Assembly: GCA_963832785.1 (NCBI GenBank)
Contig: CAWHVF010000005.1
Location: forward strand, 1,302,001-1,366,000
Source: CAWBRT01 sp963832785
GTDB lineage: Bacteria; Acidobacteriota; Terriglobia; Terriglobales; Acidobacteriaceae
DNA length: 64,000 nt
Reading direction: 5' to 3'
The notes under the pieces were generated by a model. That model had not been told where the DNA came from, ran no database searches, and was given only the letters and a program-made list of their open reading frames with translations. The position numbers and the translations under genes were made by a program. The stretch's first letter is position 1, and each line of letters opens with the position of its first letter. This document shows positions 45,571-54,677 of this stretch, piece by piece.

Positions 45571-46236
45571 TCACGACTTCTTTTCCGGGTCGTGTTTTGG
45601 ATCGAGCAGGCGGCGGTAGTAGGAATGGGTTTGATAGAGGGCCGCCACCGGATTGTGCGCCAGCACGCGGTCCTTGGTCACCAGCGTGGTTACCGGCGCT
45701 TCCGAGTACTTGATGAACAGCGAGTCGTGGCCCACACACAGCCCGACCAGCACGTTCAGCTCGGTCTTGCGGGCGTTGAGCGTCTTGGCCTGCAGGATGG
45801 GGTTGCACATCGCCTCGTAGGTGTCCTTCTGGATTTTCACCTCGTTGGCAACGCCAATCTCGGTCTTATCCACCGCGCCGATCTTGCAGACCACGGTAAA
45901 GGCTTCCAACCCCTTGGCCCGCAGCACCTTGACGAAGCTGCGCGCTTCCTGGATCAAGCCCCGGCAGGTGGCCACTCCAATCCGGCTGGCGCCGATGCGC
46001 CGGGCGAAGAGGATGATTTCTTCCACCCGGGTCGCCTTGCAGTAGTACATGCCCTCGATCTCGGCGGCGGCGCGGGCCATGCGCGCATCCAGGTTATCGC
46101 CGCGCAAATGCTCGACGATTGCCTCCAGCTCGCGCCGGTCGACGGCTTCGGTCAGGCAAAAATCGGGAAAGTTCTTTTCCCGGCGATAACAATTGAGCGG
46201 ACCGCACTCCGAGCATGATTCATTCGTCTTGGACAT
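45571..46236 (-). CDS. DUF1847-type Cys-rich protein
   Basis: 221 residues from ATG 46236. N-terminal Cys cluster CSECGPLNCYRREKNFPDFC suggests a metal or iron-sulfur centre. Later segments ARRIGASRIGVATCRGL, FTVVCKIGAVDK and LNVLVGLCVGHDSLF are typical of DUF1847 as I know it. Cytoplasmic, function unknown; a redox or metal role is a guess from the cysteines. Confidence 0.75.
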   Translation of the reverse strand: MSKTNESCSECGPLNCYRREKNFPDFCLTEAVDRRELEAIVEHLRGDNLDARMARAAAEIEGMYYCKATRVEEIILFARRIGASRIGVATCRGLIQEARSFVKVLRAKGLEAFTVVCKIGAVDKTEIGVANEVKIQKDTYEAMCNPILQAKTLNARKTELNVLVGLCVGHDSLFIKYSEAPVTTLVTKDRVLAHNPVAALYQTHSYYRRLLDPKHDPEKKS

Positions 46237-46521
46237 TGCTTGTTCCTCACAGTGCAACTGCATCCATCATGTTGGCTGCGCGCCCGGCATGGCTGTGACC
46301 GCGGTCACATCAAAGCCGGCCGGTGCCCGAAAAACGGAGCGTTTACAACTGAATCCAGCGCCCAAGCGCCGGCAAAAATTTTCCCTGCCGGTAAACCCAG
46401 AATCAGAATACTCGTCCATAGAGACAAGGGGGTCGGACGAACCTGAACAATGGCGGTGCGAACTGGCTGTTGCTGATCGCTCTCGGCCGATGCCGTACAT
46501 GACGAAAAAGGAGTACTAGCG

Positions 46522-47040
46522 ATGAAGAGGCGAACGACAAAGATTCTGATAGCGGTCGCGGCGGTGGTGCTGGTTTCCGTTGCGGTGGCGCAGATGGGGC
46601 CCGGTGCGGGTCCGGGTTTTGGCACGGGACCAGGCTTTGGCATGGGCCCGGGCTGGGGTTACGGCCACATGGGCAACAACCTGAACCTGACTGAGGCCCA
46701 GCAAAAGAAGGCTCAGTCCATCTTTGACACCGCCGAGCAGCAGATGCGGCAGTTGCGTGATCAGATGTACGACAAGCGCCGGGCCTTCTGGAATTCGCAA
46801 AAGCCTCTGAGCGATGCCGAAATCGACAAGCTGACAGCGGAGCGCGCCGACCTTTCGGCCAAGATGCAGGCTTCGCGGATGAAGGCGTTCAATAATTTTT
46901 ACAATAACGTCCTGACCTCCGAACAAAGAGCAAAGTACGAGCAACTGCGCGCCTCGTCCGGTCCCGGACCGGGCATGGGTGGGGGCTGGAGACGCGGCGG
47001 CCGGAGCGGCGGTTTTTGCCCTGGCATGCGGGGCTGGTAG
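46522..47040 (+). CDS. Spy/CpxP-like periplasmic protein
   Basis: 172 residues. A signal peptide (MKRRTTKILIAVAAVVLVSV) is followed by a Gly/Pro/Met-rich stretch (GFGTGPGFGMGPGWGYGHMG). Then comes a helical core with the LTxxQ motif (LNLTEAQQKKAQ and, later, NVLTSEQRAKYEQL), as in Spy/CpxP/ZraP proteins. The Gly/Met-rich ends (GPGMGGGWRRGGRSGGF) may bind metal. Such proteins act as periplasmic chaperones or metal sensors. A purine-rich GGAG lies about 10 bases upstream. Confidence 0.8.
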   Translation: MKRRTTKILIAVAAVVLVSVAVAQMGPGAGPGFGTGPGFGMGPGWGYGHMGNNLNLTEAQQKKAQSIFDTAEQQMRQLRDQMYDKRRAFWNSQKPLSDAEIDKLTAERADLSAKMQASRMKAFNNFYNNVLTSEQRAKYEQLRASSGPGPGMGGGWRRGGRSGGFCPGMRGW

Positions 47041-47417
47041 TCTGGCGCGCTTAAACCACATGAATCGTTGGGCTAAAGATAAGGGCTTTCAGTATGTGCG
47101 TGAGAACCTGTGCTTCGCCCTGCGGGGCTCAAGATATTCCCACCTTCACTCTCCCGGCGCGAAAGCGCCGGGACAACAAACTACAACGCAGCTTACATTA
47201 TTTCCTCCTTCCACTGAGGTTCTCACGCGCGCTCTTTAGCCCCTGCACTCAAGCAGAGGGCTAAAGAGCGCATTTTTCCGCCCGGACCTGAAAAGGCTGC
47301 GGAAAAACACAAGAACGTACCGTTGACTGTCATCCTGAGCGAAGCGAAGGATCTGCTGTTCTTCCATCCCAGCAAACGAGTGGCATGGGCTTGGCAAACG
47401 CTGCGCTGATACAGCAA
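47041..47417. other. Repeat-rich gap between the Spy-like gene and znuB
   Basis: No gene recognised. It includes AGGCTGCGGAAAAACAC near 47293, one end of the 120-bp MITE family, a CTCAAGCAGAGGGCTAAAG palindrome arm, and CATCCTGAGCGAAGCGAAGG near 47333. The last string is partly repeated at 59774-59850. Confidence 0.55.
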
Positions 47418-48203
47418 CTAGATGAGGCGTCCAGTCGATCTGAAGAGGCTGGCTGCAAACAACAAGGCCGAGATGATGACGATGGTCGGTCCCAGGCTGA
47501 AGTTGGGAAGAACGTAACTGTGCAGCAGAAAACCCAGGCCAACTGCCAGCAGGCTGGCAATAGCGGAAGCCAGCAGGAAATGCGAAATACTGTCGGCCAG
47601 GCGCCGGCCGGTGGCCGCCGGTATCATGATCAGCGCTCCCGCCAGCAGTGCTCCCATAAACCGCAGTCCCACCAGCACGGTCAAGCTGAAGATCAGCAGA
47701 AACCTCAGGTTGAGCCGCTCCAGCTTGACTCCGCTGGTCGCCGCCAGCTCCGGAGAAAACAAATTCAAAATCAGCGCGTCCTTGAAGCGAAATACAAACC
47801 AGATGATAAGAAGAACTGCGGCCACGCCAATGGCGAAGGCCGGAAGCGAGAGCTGCTGGAACTTGCCGAAGAGGGCTTCGATGAGGTCCTCTTCCGGGGT
47901 CAAAGCCGCGCCGATGGCCAGCGAGCCGGCGAAGACCACGCCGATGGCGACCTCGGTGGCCAATCCGGTTTGCTTTTGCAATTGCCACACCAGCAGCGTT
48001 CCCAGAAAAAGTGTCGCCGCGCCCCCGAGCATGGGGTTGAACTTCAACAGGAACGCCAGGCCGAGGCCGGGCAAGGCGAGATGGGAGATGACATCGCCGG
48101 CCAGAATCATGCGCTTCATCAGGGCGAAGCTGCCCACCAGGCCGGCGGCCACGGCGAACAGCAGCGCCAGGATGATGGCATAAAAGCTGCCTGCCTCACT
48201 CAT
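47418..48203 (-). CDS. znuB: Metal ABC transporter permease (ZnuB-type)
   Basis: 261 residues with about eight helices. GSFALMKRMILAGDVISHLALPGLGLAF is the start of the ABC-3 permease family, with the conserved Asp and His in helix 2; LRFMGALLAGALIMIPAATGRRLA is the coupling region. It forms the channel for Zn or Mn import with the ATPase upstream. Its start overlaps the ATPase gene end by 8 bp. No substrate-binding protein gene is adjacent. Confidence 0.9.
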   Translation of the reverse strand: MSEAGSFYAIILALLFAVAAGLVGSFALMKRMILAGDVISHLALPGLGLAFLLKFNPMLGGAATLFLGTLLVWQLQKQTGLATEVAIGVVFAGSLAIGAALTPEEDLIEALFGKFQQLSLPAFAIGVAAVLLIIWFVFRFKDALILNLFSPELAATSGVKLERLNLRFLLIFSLTVLVGLRFMGALLAGALIMIPAATGRRLADSISHFLLASAIASLLAVGLGFLLHSYVLPNFSLGPTIVIISALLFAASLFRSTGRLI

Positions 48204-48936
48204 GCCCGTTCACCTCGCGGGATGAAGGCATGTCTATGCCGTGGTGGTGATAGTACTTTGGCGGCGCCGAGTACATGGCTTCCAGCGTGGCGGGGGTCAA
48301 TACCTCCCGGGGCGCGCCGAAGCAGGACATGCCCTTGCTCAGACACAGGACCCGGTTGGCCGCCCGGAAGACGATGCTGAGATCGTGAGAGACCAGGAGG
48401 ATGGTGAGCCGCTGCTCGCGTTGCAACCGCTCCAGCAGGTCGTAGATACGCTCTTCCGCCAGCTCGTCCAGGCTGGCGGTGGGCTCATCGAACAGCAACA
48501 CGTTGGGGTCGCCCAGCAGCGCAAAGGCGATCAGGGCCTTCTGAAACTGCCCGCCGGAGATGGTTCCGATGCTGGTATTCAGGACTTCGGGAGTCAAATC
48601 GAGGACGTCGGCCACGGCCGCGATGCTGGCCGGGCGCAGTTTCAAAACGTGGGCCTTGGCGGCCAGCAGATCGCGGACGCGTATGGGCATCTGGCGGTCT
48701 GCCGCCACTTTCTGCGGAACGTAGCCGAGGCGGGCAGTCGGCGCCCAGCGAATCTGGCCGGCATAAGGCAGCAGGTGGAGCAGGGCTTTCAGCAGGACGG
48801 TCTTGCCGGCGCCGTTGGGCCCGATGATCGCCAGGTTGTCGCCGGCCTGGACCTCAAAGTTCAGGTCATGAATAACACTGCGATTTCCGAAGCTTATCGC
48901 CAGCCCGCGGACTGAAAGCACACTACCCGTCGTCAT
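48196..48936 (-). CDS. znuC: Metal ABC transporter ATPase (ZnuC-type)
   Basis: 246 residues from ATG 48936 after GGGAGGAGA. Walker A IIGPNGAGKTVLLKALL, signature ISGGQFQKALIAFALLG, Walker B NVLLFDEPTASLD and switch His in LVSHDLSI. Partner of the permease at 47418. The C-terminus carries a His run (PPKYYHHHGIDMP), common in zinc-type ATPases. Frame extension to 49035 is unlikely. Confidence 0.9.
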   Translation of the reverse strand: MTTGSVLSVRGLAISFGNRSVIHDLNFEVQAGDNLAIIGPNGAGKTVLLKALLHLLPYAGQIRWAPTARLGYVPQKVAADRQMPIRVRDLLAAKAHVLKLRPASIAAVADVLDLTPEVLNTSIGTISGGQFQKALIAFALLGDPNVLLFDEPTASLDELAEERIYDLLERLQREQRLTILLVSHDLSIVFRAANRVLCLSKGMSCFGAPREVLTPATLEAMYSAPPKYYHHHGIDMPSSREVNGHE

Positions 48937-49168
48937 TCTCCTCCCGCCCTTTCCACAGCGGCAGCCGCGCCCGATAGCCATTGCCAGGCGGGCACCGCCA
49001 AAAACGGCTCGGCTCAAGATATACCACGACAGCATAGCCTATGCCATCACTCGTGCGTTGAGGGGCATTTGTCGGCGAAAAAATGGCGCGGGCAAAACCC
49101 GCGCCTGAGTGAAAACCACCAATTTACCGCGCTTCCGCGTTAACGCCGCCGGGCGTTGGCCGAAATGG

Positions 49169-50584
49169 CTACGGCAGGGTGTTGAAGTAGCAAGGCATGC
49201 TGGCCTGTACGGGCGTGGTGGCAGGCGGAGTGGCGTTGGGCACGTTGGTGAAATCGAAGAACTCCGTCATGTCGAATTGATTCTTGTCGCGCAGCGTAAG
49301 GTTCGGCAGGTTGAAGCGCGTCTCGATGAACTTCAGGATAGCCGTATAGTCGGCCGGGGTGTGCGAAATATAGCCTTTCTTCGTCCACGGCGAGACCACG
49401 ATCAGCGGCAGCCGGAAGCCGGTCAGGGTGAAGTTGTCGCCGAAGGTAGTCAACACGCTTGTGTCGGTGGCGAGGTTGGGAGAAATGCCATCGGGATTCA
49501 CGGCCGCCGCCGGGGGAACGTGGTCATACAGCCCGCCGCCCTCGTCCCAGGTCAGAATGAAGACCGAGTCATTGTAGGAGGTGCTGTTCAGCAAGGCGTT
49601 GACAATTTTCGCGACCTGCTCGGCGCCGGTGACGATGTTGTTGTCCGGATGCTCATCGAGCCCCGAGTCGCGGCCGGCGTCAATAAGCGCCACCGCCGGC
49701 AGCGTGCCGTTCGCCAGGTCCGTGAAGTACTGGCTCAGGGGAACGATATTCGCCGTGTAGGAGTTCAACTGCGAAAAATAAGATGCGTAGGTGTCAGGCT
49801 TGCCGGCCGAGGTTGTGTCGGTGTAGTAAATTTTCCATGAAATCTTGGCGTTCTGCAGCAGGTTAAAGATGGTGACCGCGGGCAACTGCGCGGTGGGAAC
49901 GCCGATGTAGCCTTGCGAGGTGGCGGCCAGCGAGTACAGGTGATTGGGTTCCGACTTGGCCAGCAGGGGCGAGAACCAGCGGTCCGAGGTGGCGTACTGG
50001 GTAGCCAGGAAATAGTAGTAGTTCAACTGGCTGGCGTCGTAGTAGCCCATGGCGCGCTTGCCGGCAACGTCGAGCAGGTTATTGTTAGCCGCATAGGCGC
50101 CGGCCTGGTAAGCGAATCCGTTCATCTGCACCTTGGAGGACTGATTGTCGGTGAGATCAACGTGACTTTCGTTCCACGACGGCGTAAGGTCCTCGATGCA
50201 GGCCGATACCATCTTGAACGGCAGGCAGGTGCCACTGGGAGAACCGGTGCAGGTGCTGCCGTCGTTAGTTGGATTGGGATTAACAGGCTCCTGCGGCTTG
50301 ACCAGATCGTCGGCGCTCTGCGTCAGCCCGAGCGAGGCGCGATAGGTATTGAGCTGCCCGAAGTAATTGTCGAAGGAGCGGTTCTCCTGGAGCATAAAGA
50401 TAATGTGATTGACCGATTGCAGAGTCGCCGCCGACGGCGTGGTACTCCCTCCGGTAGGAGTGGTGCTCCCGCCGGTGTTGGAGTTGGTCCCGTTATTGGA
50501 AGTGTTCGATGCGGAGCCCGACCCGCAGGCGAGCAGGAAAAGTGAGAACACGAAGGTCAGCAGCAGGGGAACATATTTTCTCAT
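49169..50584 (-). CDS. Lipoprotein phosphoesterase (phospholipase C/acid phosphatase family)
   Basis: 471 residues from ATG 50584. A lipobox (FVFSLFLLACGSG) is followed by a Ser/Thr/Asn/Gly linker. The catalytic domain starts HIIFMLQENRSFDNYFGQL, the nucleophile-region motif of the bacterial phosphoesterase family. Later come AEPNHLYSLAATS-like SEPNHLYSLAATSQG, DEHPDNNIVTGAEQV and ILTWDEGGGLYDHV, which hold metal ligands. It should be membrane-anchored outside the cytoplasm and hydrolyse phospholipids or phosphate esters, perhaps for phosphate supply. Confidence 0.88.
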   Translation of the reverse strand: MRKYVPLLLTFVFSLFLLACGSGSASNTSNNGTNSNTGGSTTPTGGSTTPSAATLQSVNHIIFMLQENRSFDNYFGQLNTYRASLGLTQSADDLVKPQEPVNPNPTNDGSTCTGSPSGTCLPFKMVSACIEDLTPSWNESHVDLTDNQSSKVQMNGFAYQAGAYAANNNLLDVAGKRAMGYYDASQLNYYYFLATQYATSDRWFSPLLAKSEPNHLYSLAATSQGYIGVPTAQLPAVTIFNLLQNAKISWKIYYTDTTSAGKPDTYASYFSQLNSYTANIVPLSQYFTDLANGTLPAVALIDAGRDSGLDEHPDNNIVTGAEQVAKIVNALLNSTSYNDSVFILTWDEGGGLYDHVPPAAAVNPDGISPNLATDTSVLTTFGDNFTLTGFRLPLIVVSPWTKKGYISHTPADYTAILKFIETRFNLPNLTLRDKNQFDMTEFFDFTNVPNATPPATTPVQASMPCYFNTLP

Positions 50585-50831
50585 TCTCGGCACCTTGTGG
50601 CGAATTCGCTCTGGCTGGCGGTCAGCAATTCTGTTGCGAATGCGTTCGCAGCTCAGGTTGAGATGGCATGGCTGCGGATCAAAGTTGCATGCAGCGGAGA
50701 GCAAGAATCTGCCGAGCCTGGCGGGCACTGCGGAACTTGAAGACGAGCCGTTTCTGTAGGGACTAATTTCTCACGGTCTTTGGGATGCGTTTACCCGGCG
50801 GCCGCCCGGGAGAGATTACCCGGTACGCAGC

Positions 50832-51275
50832 CTAACGCGCCACTTCCAGAGGCAGGCGGCAAATATCGGAGAGATGCTGGTGCGCCAAGAGCAGCTCGCC
50901 TTCGGGGCTGAGTACGAAAACGTGCGTACCCCGGCCGTCGGCCATCTTGCGGTTCAGCGCTTTCCCCAGGATCGGTTCTTTTACATTGGTGGCGATTGAT
51001 TTGAAAGTATGGGTCGCCACGGCCACGTTATCGGCCAGGATTTGCACTTCGATGGGCGAGGTAAACTCGAAGTGGTAGGTGCTCTCGGGTTGGCAATACT
51101 CGCGATCTCTGACGGTGGCCCATACTCGCCCCAGGTCCTGGCGGGCGCCATAGGGCCCGAAAACCACCGCGTCATACGAGTACATCTTTGACAACTCGCC
51201 CGGTATTTTGTTCGCCATGGTCTCAAAATACCGCCGCACGGCATTCTGCACCTGCTGTACGGTTATTTTCGGCAT
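50832..51275 (-). CDS. SnoaL/NTF2-like protein
   Basis: 147 residues. The order VQNAVRRYFETMANKIPGEL, MYSYDAVVFGPYGARQDLG, a central sheet (YHFEFTSPIEVQILADNVAV) and HVFVLSPEGELLLAHQHLS fits the cone-shaped NTF2 fold. Members range from isomerases to scaffold proteins, so no substrate is proposed. It stands alone between the phosphoesterase and MFS genes on the same strand. Confidence 0.7.
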   Translation of the reverse strand: MPKITVQQVQNAVRRYFETMANKIPGELSKMYSYDAVVFGPYGARQDLGRVWATVRDREYCQPESTYHFEFTSPIEVQILADNVAVATHTFKSIATNVKEPILGKALNRKMADGRGTHVFVLSPEGELLLAHQHLSDICRLPLEVAR

Positions 51276-51407
51276 GCCAGCACTCCCCTTCGCCTGGACT
51301 ACGGCGCAAGCAGGTTAATCCAACTGCCCATCTGGCGGAAGATTACGAACGTCACCCGCGCCGCCCCGGAAACGGAAGCTTCGCCGGCGAAATTTGAAAA
51401 GCTGCGT

Positions 51408-52721
51408 TCAGTCGCCCGCCGGGGCGGTCGCGGCGGCTTCCTTTGGCCGGGCGCGGGCTATGAGCACGATGGAGATGCTGGCTACCGCAGCCAGCAGAGT
51501 CAATGGCAGCAGGGCCAGCGGATAGCTGCCCGTGGCGCCTCTGATTATGCCCAGCAAAGAGGTCGCGCCGAAGGTAAAGACATGCGCCACGGTATTGATT
51601 TGGGCGATGCCGGCGGCGGCCGTGTTCTTCGATAGCCAATCGGTCGAGAGCGCCCAGAACGGGCCCTTGATGGCGTAGTTGCCAATCAGCGTCAGGCTCA
51701 GCAGCACCATGGTCACGGCCAGCGACCGGGTCAGCAGAGTGGAGCCGAGGCTGACGGCGCAGAGCGCCATGGGCAAGGCGGTGTTCCAGACGCGTTCGCC
51801 GGAGCGGTCGGAGCGGCGTCCCCACAAGATCATGGACACCGACGCCAGGCCGAAGGGGATCGAATTCAGCAATCCGGTCTGCAGATTGCTCAAGCCGAAC
51901 GACTTGATAATCTGCGGCTGCCAGAGCGAAAGGGCGTTGCTGATGGCCGAGCTGCCGCCGTATACCACCGCCAGGACCAGGACGTACTTGTTGGTCAGCA
52001 CCTTCCAGAGCGCCATGTGCCCTACCGCCTTGGCTTTGCGTTGCTCCGATTCCAGGCGGCCGATCAGCCACTCGCGCTGCTCCGCGCTCAGCCACTTGGC
52101 GTCAGCGGGGCGGTTAGGCAGTACCCCCAGCACCAGCAGCCCCAGCAACACGGCGGGGATAGCTTCAGCAATGAACAGCCACTGCCAGCCGTGCATTCCC
52201 AGGCCGGTAACCGAGAGCAGGGAGGCGGAAATCGGCGAGCCGATAAAACTGGAAACGGGAATGGCCACCATGAACAGGGCCACGATGCGCCCGCGATATT
52301 CGGCCGGGAACCAGTAAGTCAGATATAAGATGACGCCGGGAAAAAACCCGGCCTCGGCAGCCCCCAGCAAAAAGCGCGCGAAGTAGAACGAGTACGGGCC
52401 GATGACAAAGGCCATGCCGGCCGAGATGATGCCCCAGGTCACCATGATGCGCGCGATCCAGATGCGCGCCCCAACTTTCTCCAGCGCCAGGTTGCTGGGT
52501 ATCTCACAAAAAATGTAGGAGATGTAGAACAGGCCGCCGCCGACCCCGAAGGCGGCGTGCGTCAGGCCGATGGCCTTGTTCATCTGCAAGGCAGCAAAGC
52601 CCGCGTTCACCCGGTCGAGAAAGGCGATGAAGTAACCGAGCATGAGGTACGGCAGCAGGCGGATGGCCACCCGCCGCATGGTCGCGACTTCCAGGGCACT
52701 TCGCGTTTCTTCCGAAGGCAT
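51408..52721 (-). CDS. MFS transporter, ACS family
   Basis: 437 residues from ATG 52721, after GGAGAG. FIAFLDRVNAGFAALQMNKA in helix 1, RFLLGAAEAGFFPGVILYLTYWFP in helices 4-5, and WGRRSDRSGERVWN in the central loop place it with the organic-anion (ACS) carriers. It differs in sequence from the island B MFS at 13135. No catabolic gene is adjacent, so the substrate is open. Confidence 0.88.
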   Translation of the reverse strand: MPSEETRSALEVATMRRVAIRLLPYLMLGYFIAFLDRVNAGFAALQMNKAIGLTHAAFGVGGGLFYISYIFCEIPSNLALEKVGARIWIARIMVTWGIISAGMAFVIGPYSFYFARFLLGAAEAGFFPGVILYLTYWFPAEYRGRIVALFMVAIPVSSFIGSPISASLLSVTGLGMHGWQWLFIAEAIPAVLLGLLVLGVLPNRPADAKWLSAEQREWLIGRLESEQRKAKAVGHMALWKVLTNKYVLVLAVVYGGSSAISNALSLWQPQIIKSFGLSNLQTGLLNSIPFGLASVSMILWGRRSDRSGERVWNTALPMALCAVSLGSTLLTRSLAVTMVLLSLTLIGNYAIKGPFWALSTDWLSKNTAAAGIAQINTVAHVFTFGATSLLGIIRGATGSYPLALLPLTLLAAVASISIVLIARARPKEAAATAPAGD

Positions 52722-52884
52722 GCGCTCTCCTCGCTTTTCTCCCTGGACCCTCCCGCAAGCGCCCACTCGTCATTCGCTGGGTGGCGCCGGCTGGCGGCTG
52801 GAAAAAACAGAGTCTCTACAGTGGGGCTAATCGTACCCCCGTTTGTGTGTCTGGGCAACAAAGTCTTGGAATTTTCGCAGCTCG

Positions 52885-53208
52885 CTAGACGAGCCAGCGC
52901 CACAGCAGGAAGGCGGCCATTCCGCCGGCGATGGAGCCCAGCAGGTGCCGCCAGCGCCAGGCGATCACGCCGGTGGCGATTCCGCCCGCCAGGTAGGCGT
53001 TGTGCCATCCCAGTTGCCAATGCCTGCCATCGGGCAGCAGCAGCATGGGGACAATGATGGCCGTCAGCACGGCCACGGGAACGTAGCGCAGCGCGCGTTT
53101 GACCAGCGCGGGCAGGTCGGCGCGCTCGCCCAGTCCGAACAGCAGGTAGCGGACGCCGAAGGTCACCACCGCCATTCCCACAATGATGGCCATCTCATGC
53201 GGGCTCAT
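52885..53208 (-). CDS. azlD: AzlD-type branched-chain amino acid exporter subunit
   Basis: 107 residues with three or four helices (VGMAVVTFGVRYLLFGLG, YVPVAVLTAIIVPMLLL). Size and order match AzlD/YgaH, the small partner of AzlC. Its start overlaps the azlC end by 14 bp. The pair exports branched-chain amino acids or analogues. Confidence 0.85.
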   Translation of the reverse strand: MSPHEMAIIVGMAVVTFGVRYLLFGLGERADLPALVKRALRYVPVAVLTAIIVPMLLLPDGRHWQLGWHNAYLAGGIATGVIAWRWRHLLGSIAGGMAAFLLWRWLV

Positions 53209-53965
53209 GCGGCCTTCCCTTTTCCAGGCAAACGCCGGCCACGATTCCGGCCAGCGCCGCCAGCATGAGTCCGAGTTTGTAGGGCAGCCCGCGCGCCAGC
53301 AGCGAGACCGCGCCGGCCACCAGCGCCGAAGCCAGCATGGGCCGGCTGCGCAACAGCGGCACTACGATGGCCACGAAGGTCGCCGCCATGGCAAATTCCA
53401 GCCCCAGTCCGCCGATGCCGGCCACGGCCCGTCCTACCCATACGCCGGTTACGGTCCAGAACAACCAGTTCAGGTACATAACCAGGCACGATCCCAGGTA
53501 GTACCAGTGCTTGAAATCCACTTCGGCAGATGCGCCAGCGCCATCGGCTGCCGCTGCCGGCGGCGAACCGTAGTGCTGCTGCACGATAGCGAAGGTCTCG
53601 TCCGTCAGCCCGAAGGCGAGCGGGACGCGCCAGCGCTGCGGCAATCGCACCACGTGCGGCAACAGGTTGGCAGCATAGAGCACATGGCGCAGGTTGATCA
53701 CCAGGGTGGTCAGCACGATCACCGCCAGCCCCGTCCCCGTGGCAAACAGGCTGAGAGCGATGAACTGCGCCGAACCGGCAAATACCAGCAGCGACATGGC
53801 AATCGCCCCGGCTGGCGACAGACCGGAAGGAGCCGCCAGGGTGCCAAAAATGACGGCCAGCGGGGCGGCACCGACCAGCATGGGAGCCGTGTCGCGCACT
53901 CCGCGCCAGAATTCGGTGCTACGCGGCACTGGACTCTCGGCTTTGCGCTGCGGGTTGGGAATCAT
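53195..53965 (-). CDS. azlC: AzlC-type branched-chain amino acid exporter subunit
   Basis: 256 residues from ATG 53965 (MIPNPQRKAES). Helical, with GVRDTAPMLVGAAPLAVIFG and SLLVFAGSAQFIALSLF, both hallmark stretches of AzlC, and LTDETFAI in the middle. Works with AzlD. The first bases of the dispersed repeat copy 2 (53967 onward) abut the start codon, so the repeat occupies the promoter region. Confidence 0.9.
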   Translation of the reverse strand: MIPNPQRKAESPVPRSTEFWRGVRDTAPMLVGAAPLAVIFGTLAAPSGLSPAGAIAMSLLVFAGSAQFIALSLFATGTGLAVIVLTTLVINLRHVLYAANLLPHVVRLPQRWRVPLAFGLTDETFAIVQQHYGSPPAAAADGAGASAEVDFKHWYYLGSCLVMYLNWLFWTVTGVWVGRAVAGIGGLGLEFAMAATFVAIVVPLLRSRPMLASALVAGAVSLLARGLPYKLGLMLAALAGIVAGVCLEKGRPHEPA

Positions 53966-54271
53966 GTAGAGCAATTTTACAGTTGCTGTATCCGGGTGGA
54001 AGCAGCGGGCTTTAGCCCGCTGAATGAACCCGTCCGAGGATAAGGGGCTTCAGCCCCTGTGCTCAAACGCAGGGGCTAAAGCCCTCTCGTTTTCCGTCTG
54101 CAATTCGCTGGGCTAAAGCCCAGCGCTTCCACAATAAAGCCTGGCGCGGGTACATCAACTCTGAAACCGTCATAAAACCAGCCTCAAAAATTCTGAAAGG
54201 GCGCGGCTTCTCAGGCTGCGCAAAAAATCCAGCAGAACGGTCTTGTTGTCCGGAGGCGGCGCCAGCCGCGC
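53966..54271. other. Gap filled mostly by the dispersed repeat
   Basis: 306 bp between azlC and the next gene end; 53967-54167 is the repeat. The remainder shows nothing recognised. Confidence 0.6.
53967..54167. repeat. 200-bp palindromic dispersed repeat, copy 2 (uninterrupted)
   Basis: Starts TAGAGCAATTTTACAGTTGC and runs through GCGGGCTTTAGCCCGC, GGGGCTTCAGCCCC and GGGCTAAAGCCC hairpins to TCTGAAAC. Nearly identical to 38041-38452 apart from the inserted MITE there. It has the empty TA target. Confidence 0.9.
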
Positions 54272-54589
54272 TTACGCCTGCAATGCGGTTTTTACCTCGT
54301 AGTGCTGCGAGCGCGCGTCGAAGCGCGCCAGCAGCGCCCGCGCCGCCGGAGGCACCACTGCCGCTTCGTAATCTTCGCCGGCAAAGGTGCGGACCGAGTC
54401 CAGGGAATCGAACCACATCACGGTCACAAACTCCACCTCCGGTCCGAGGTTGCGGCGAAAGAGCTGGATGCTCTGAAAGCCGGGAATGCTCCTTCCCCGT
54501 ATGCCGACAAAGACCTCGTGCTTGAGGAGCTGCTCATAGGCATCGGCGTTCTGAGGCGTGGTCCATCCGTGCCAAATGCGGCTGATCAT
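54272..54589 (-). CDS. Small ABM/dimeric alpha-beta barrel-like protein
   Basis: 105 residues from ATG 54589, preceded by CAGGAGGACGA. MISRIWHGWTTPQNADAYEQ and VEFVTVMWFDSLDSVRTFAG fit the ferredoxin-like fold of antibiotic biosynthesis monooxygenase or NIPSNAP-type proteins. No catalytic residues can be named. Next to the M20 peptidase gene on the same strand. Confidence 0.65.
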   Translation of the reverse strand: MISRIWHGWTTPQNADAYEQLLKHEVFVGIRGRSIPGFQSIQLFRRNLGPEVEFVTVMWFDSLDSVRTFAGEDYEAAVVPPAARALLARFDARSQHYEVKTALQA

Positions 54590-54677
54590 TTCGTCCTCCT
54601 GTCGGGAGCCGGATTCACATGCAAACGCCGGCGCCCCGCATCTGCCTGCGGTTGGCGGATGCGCGTTTTTGTTGTGT

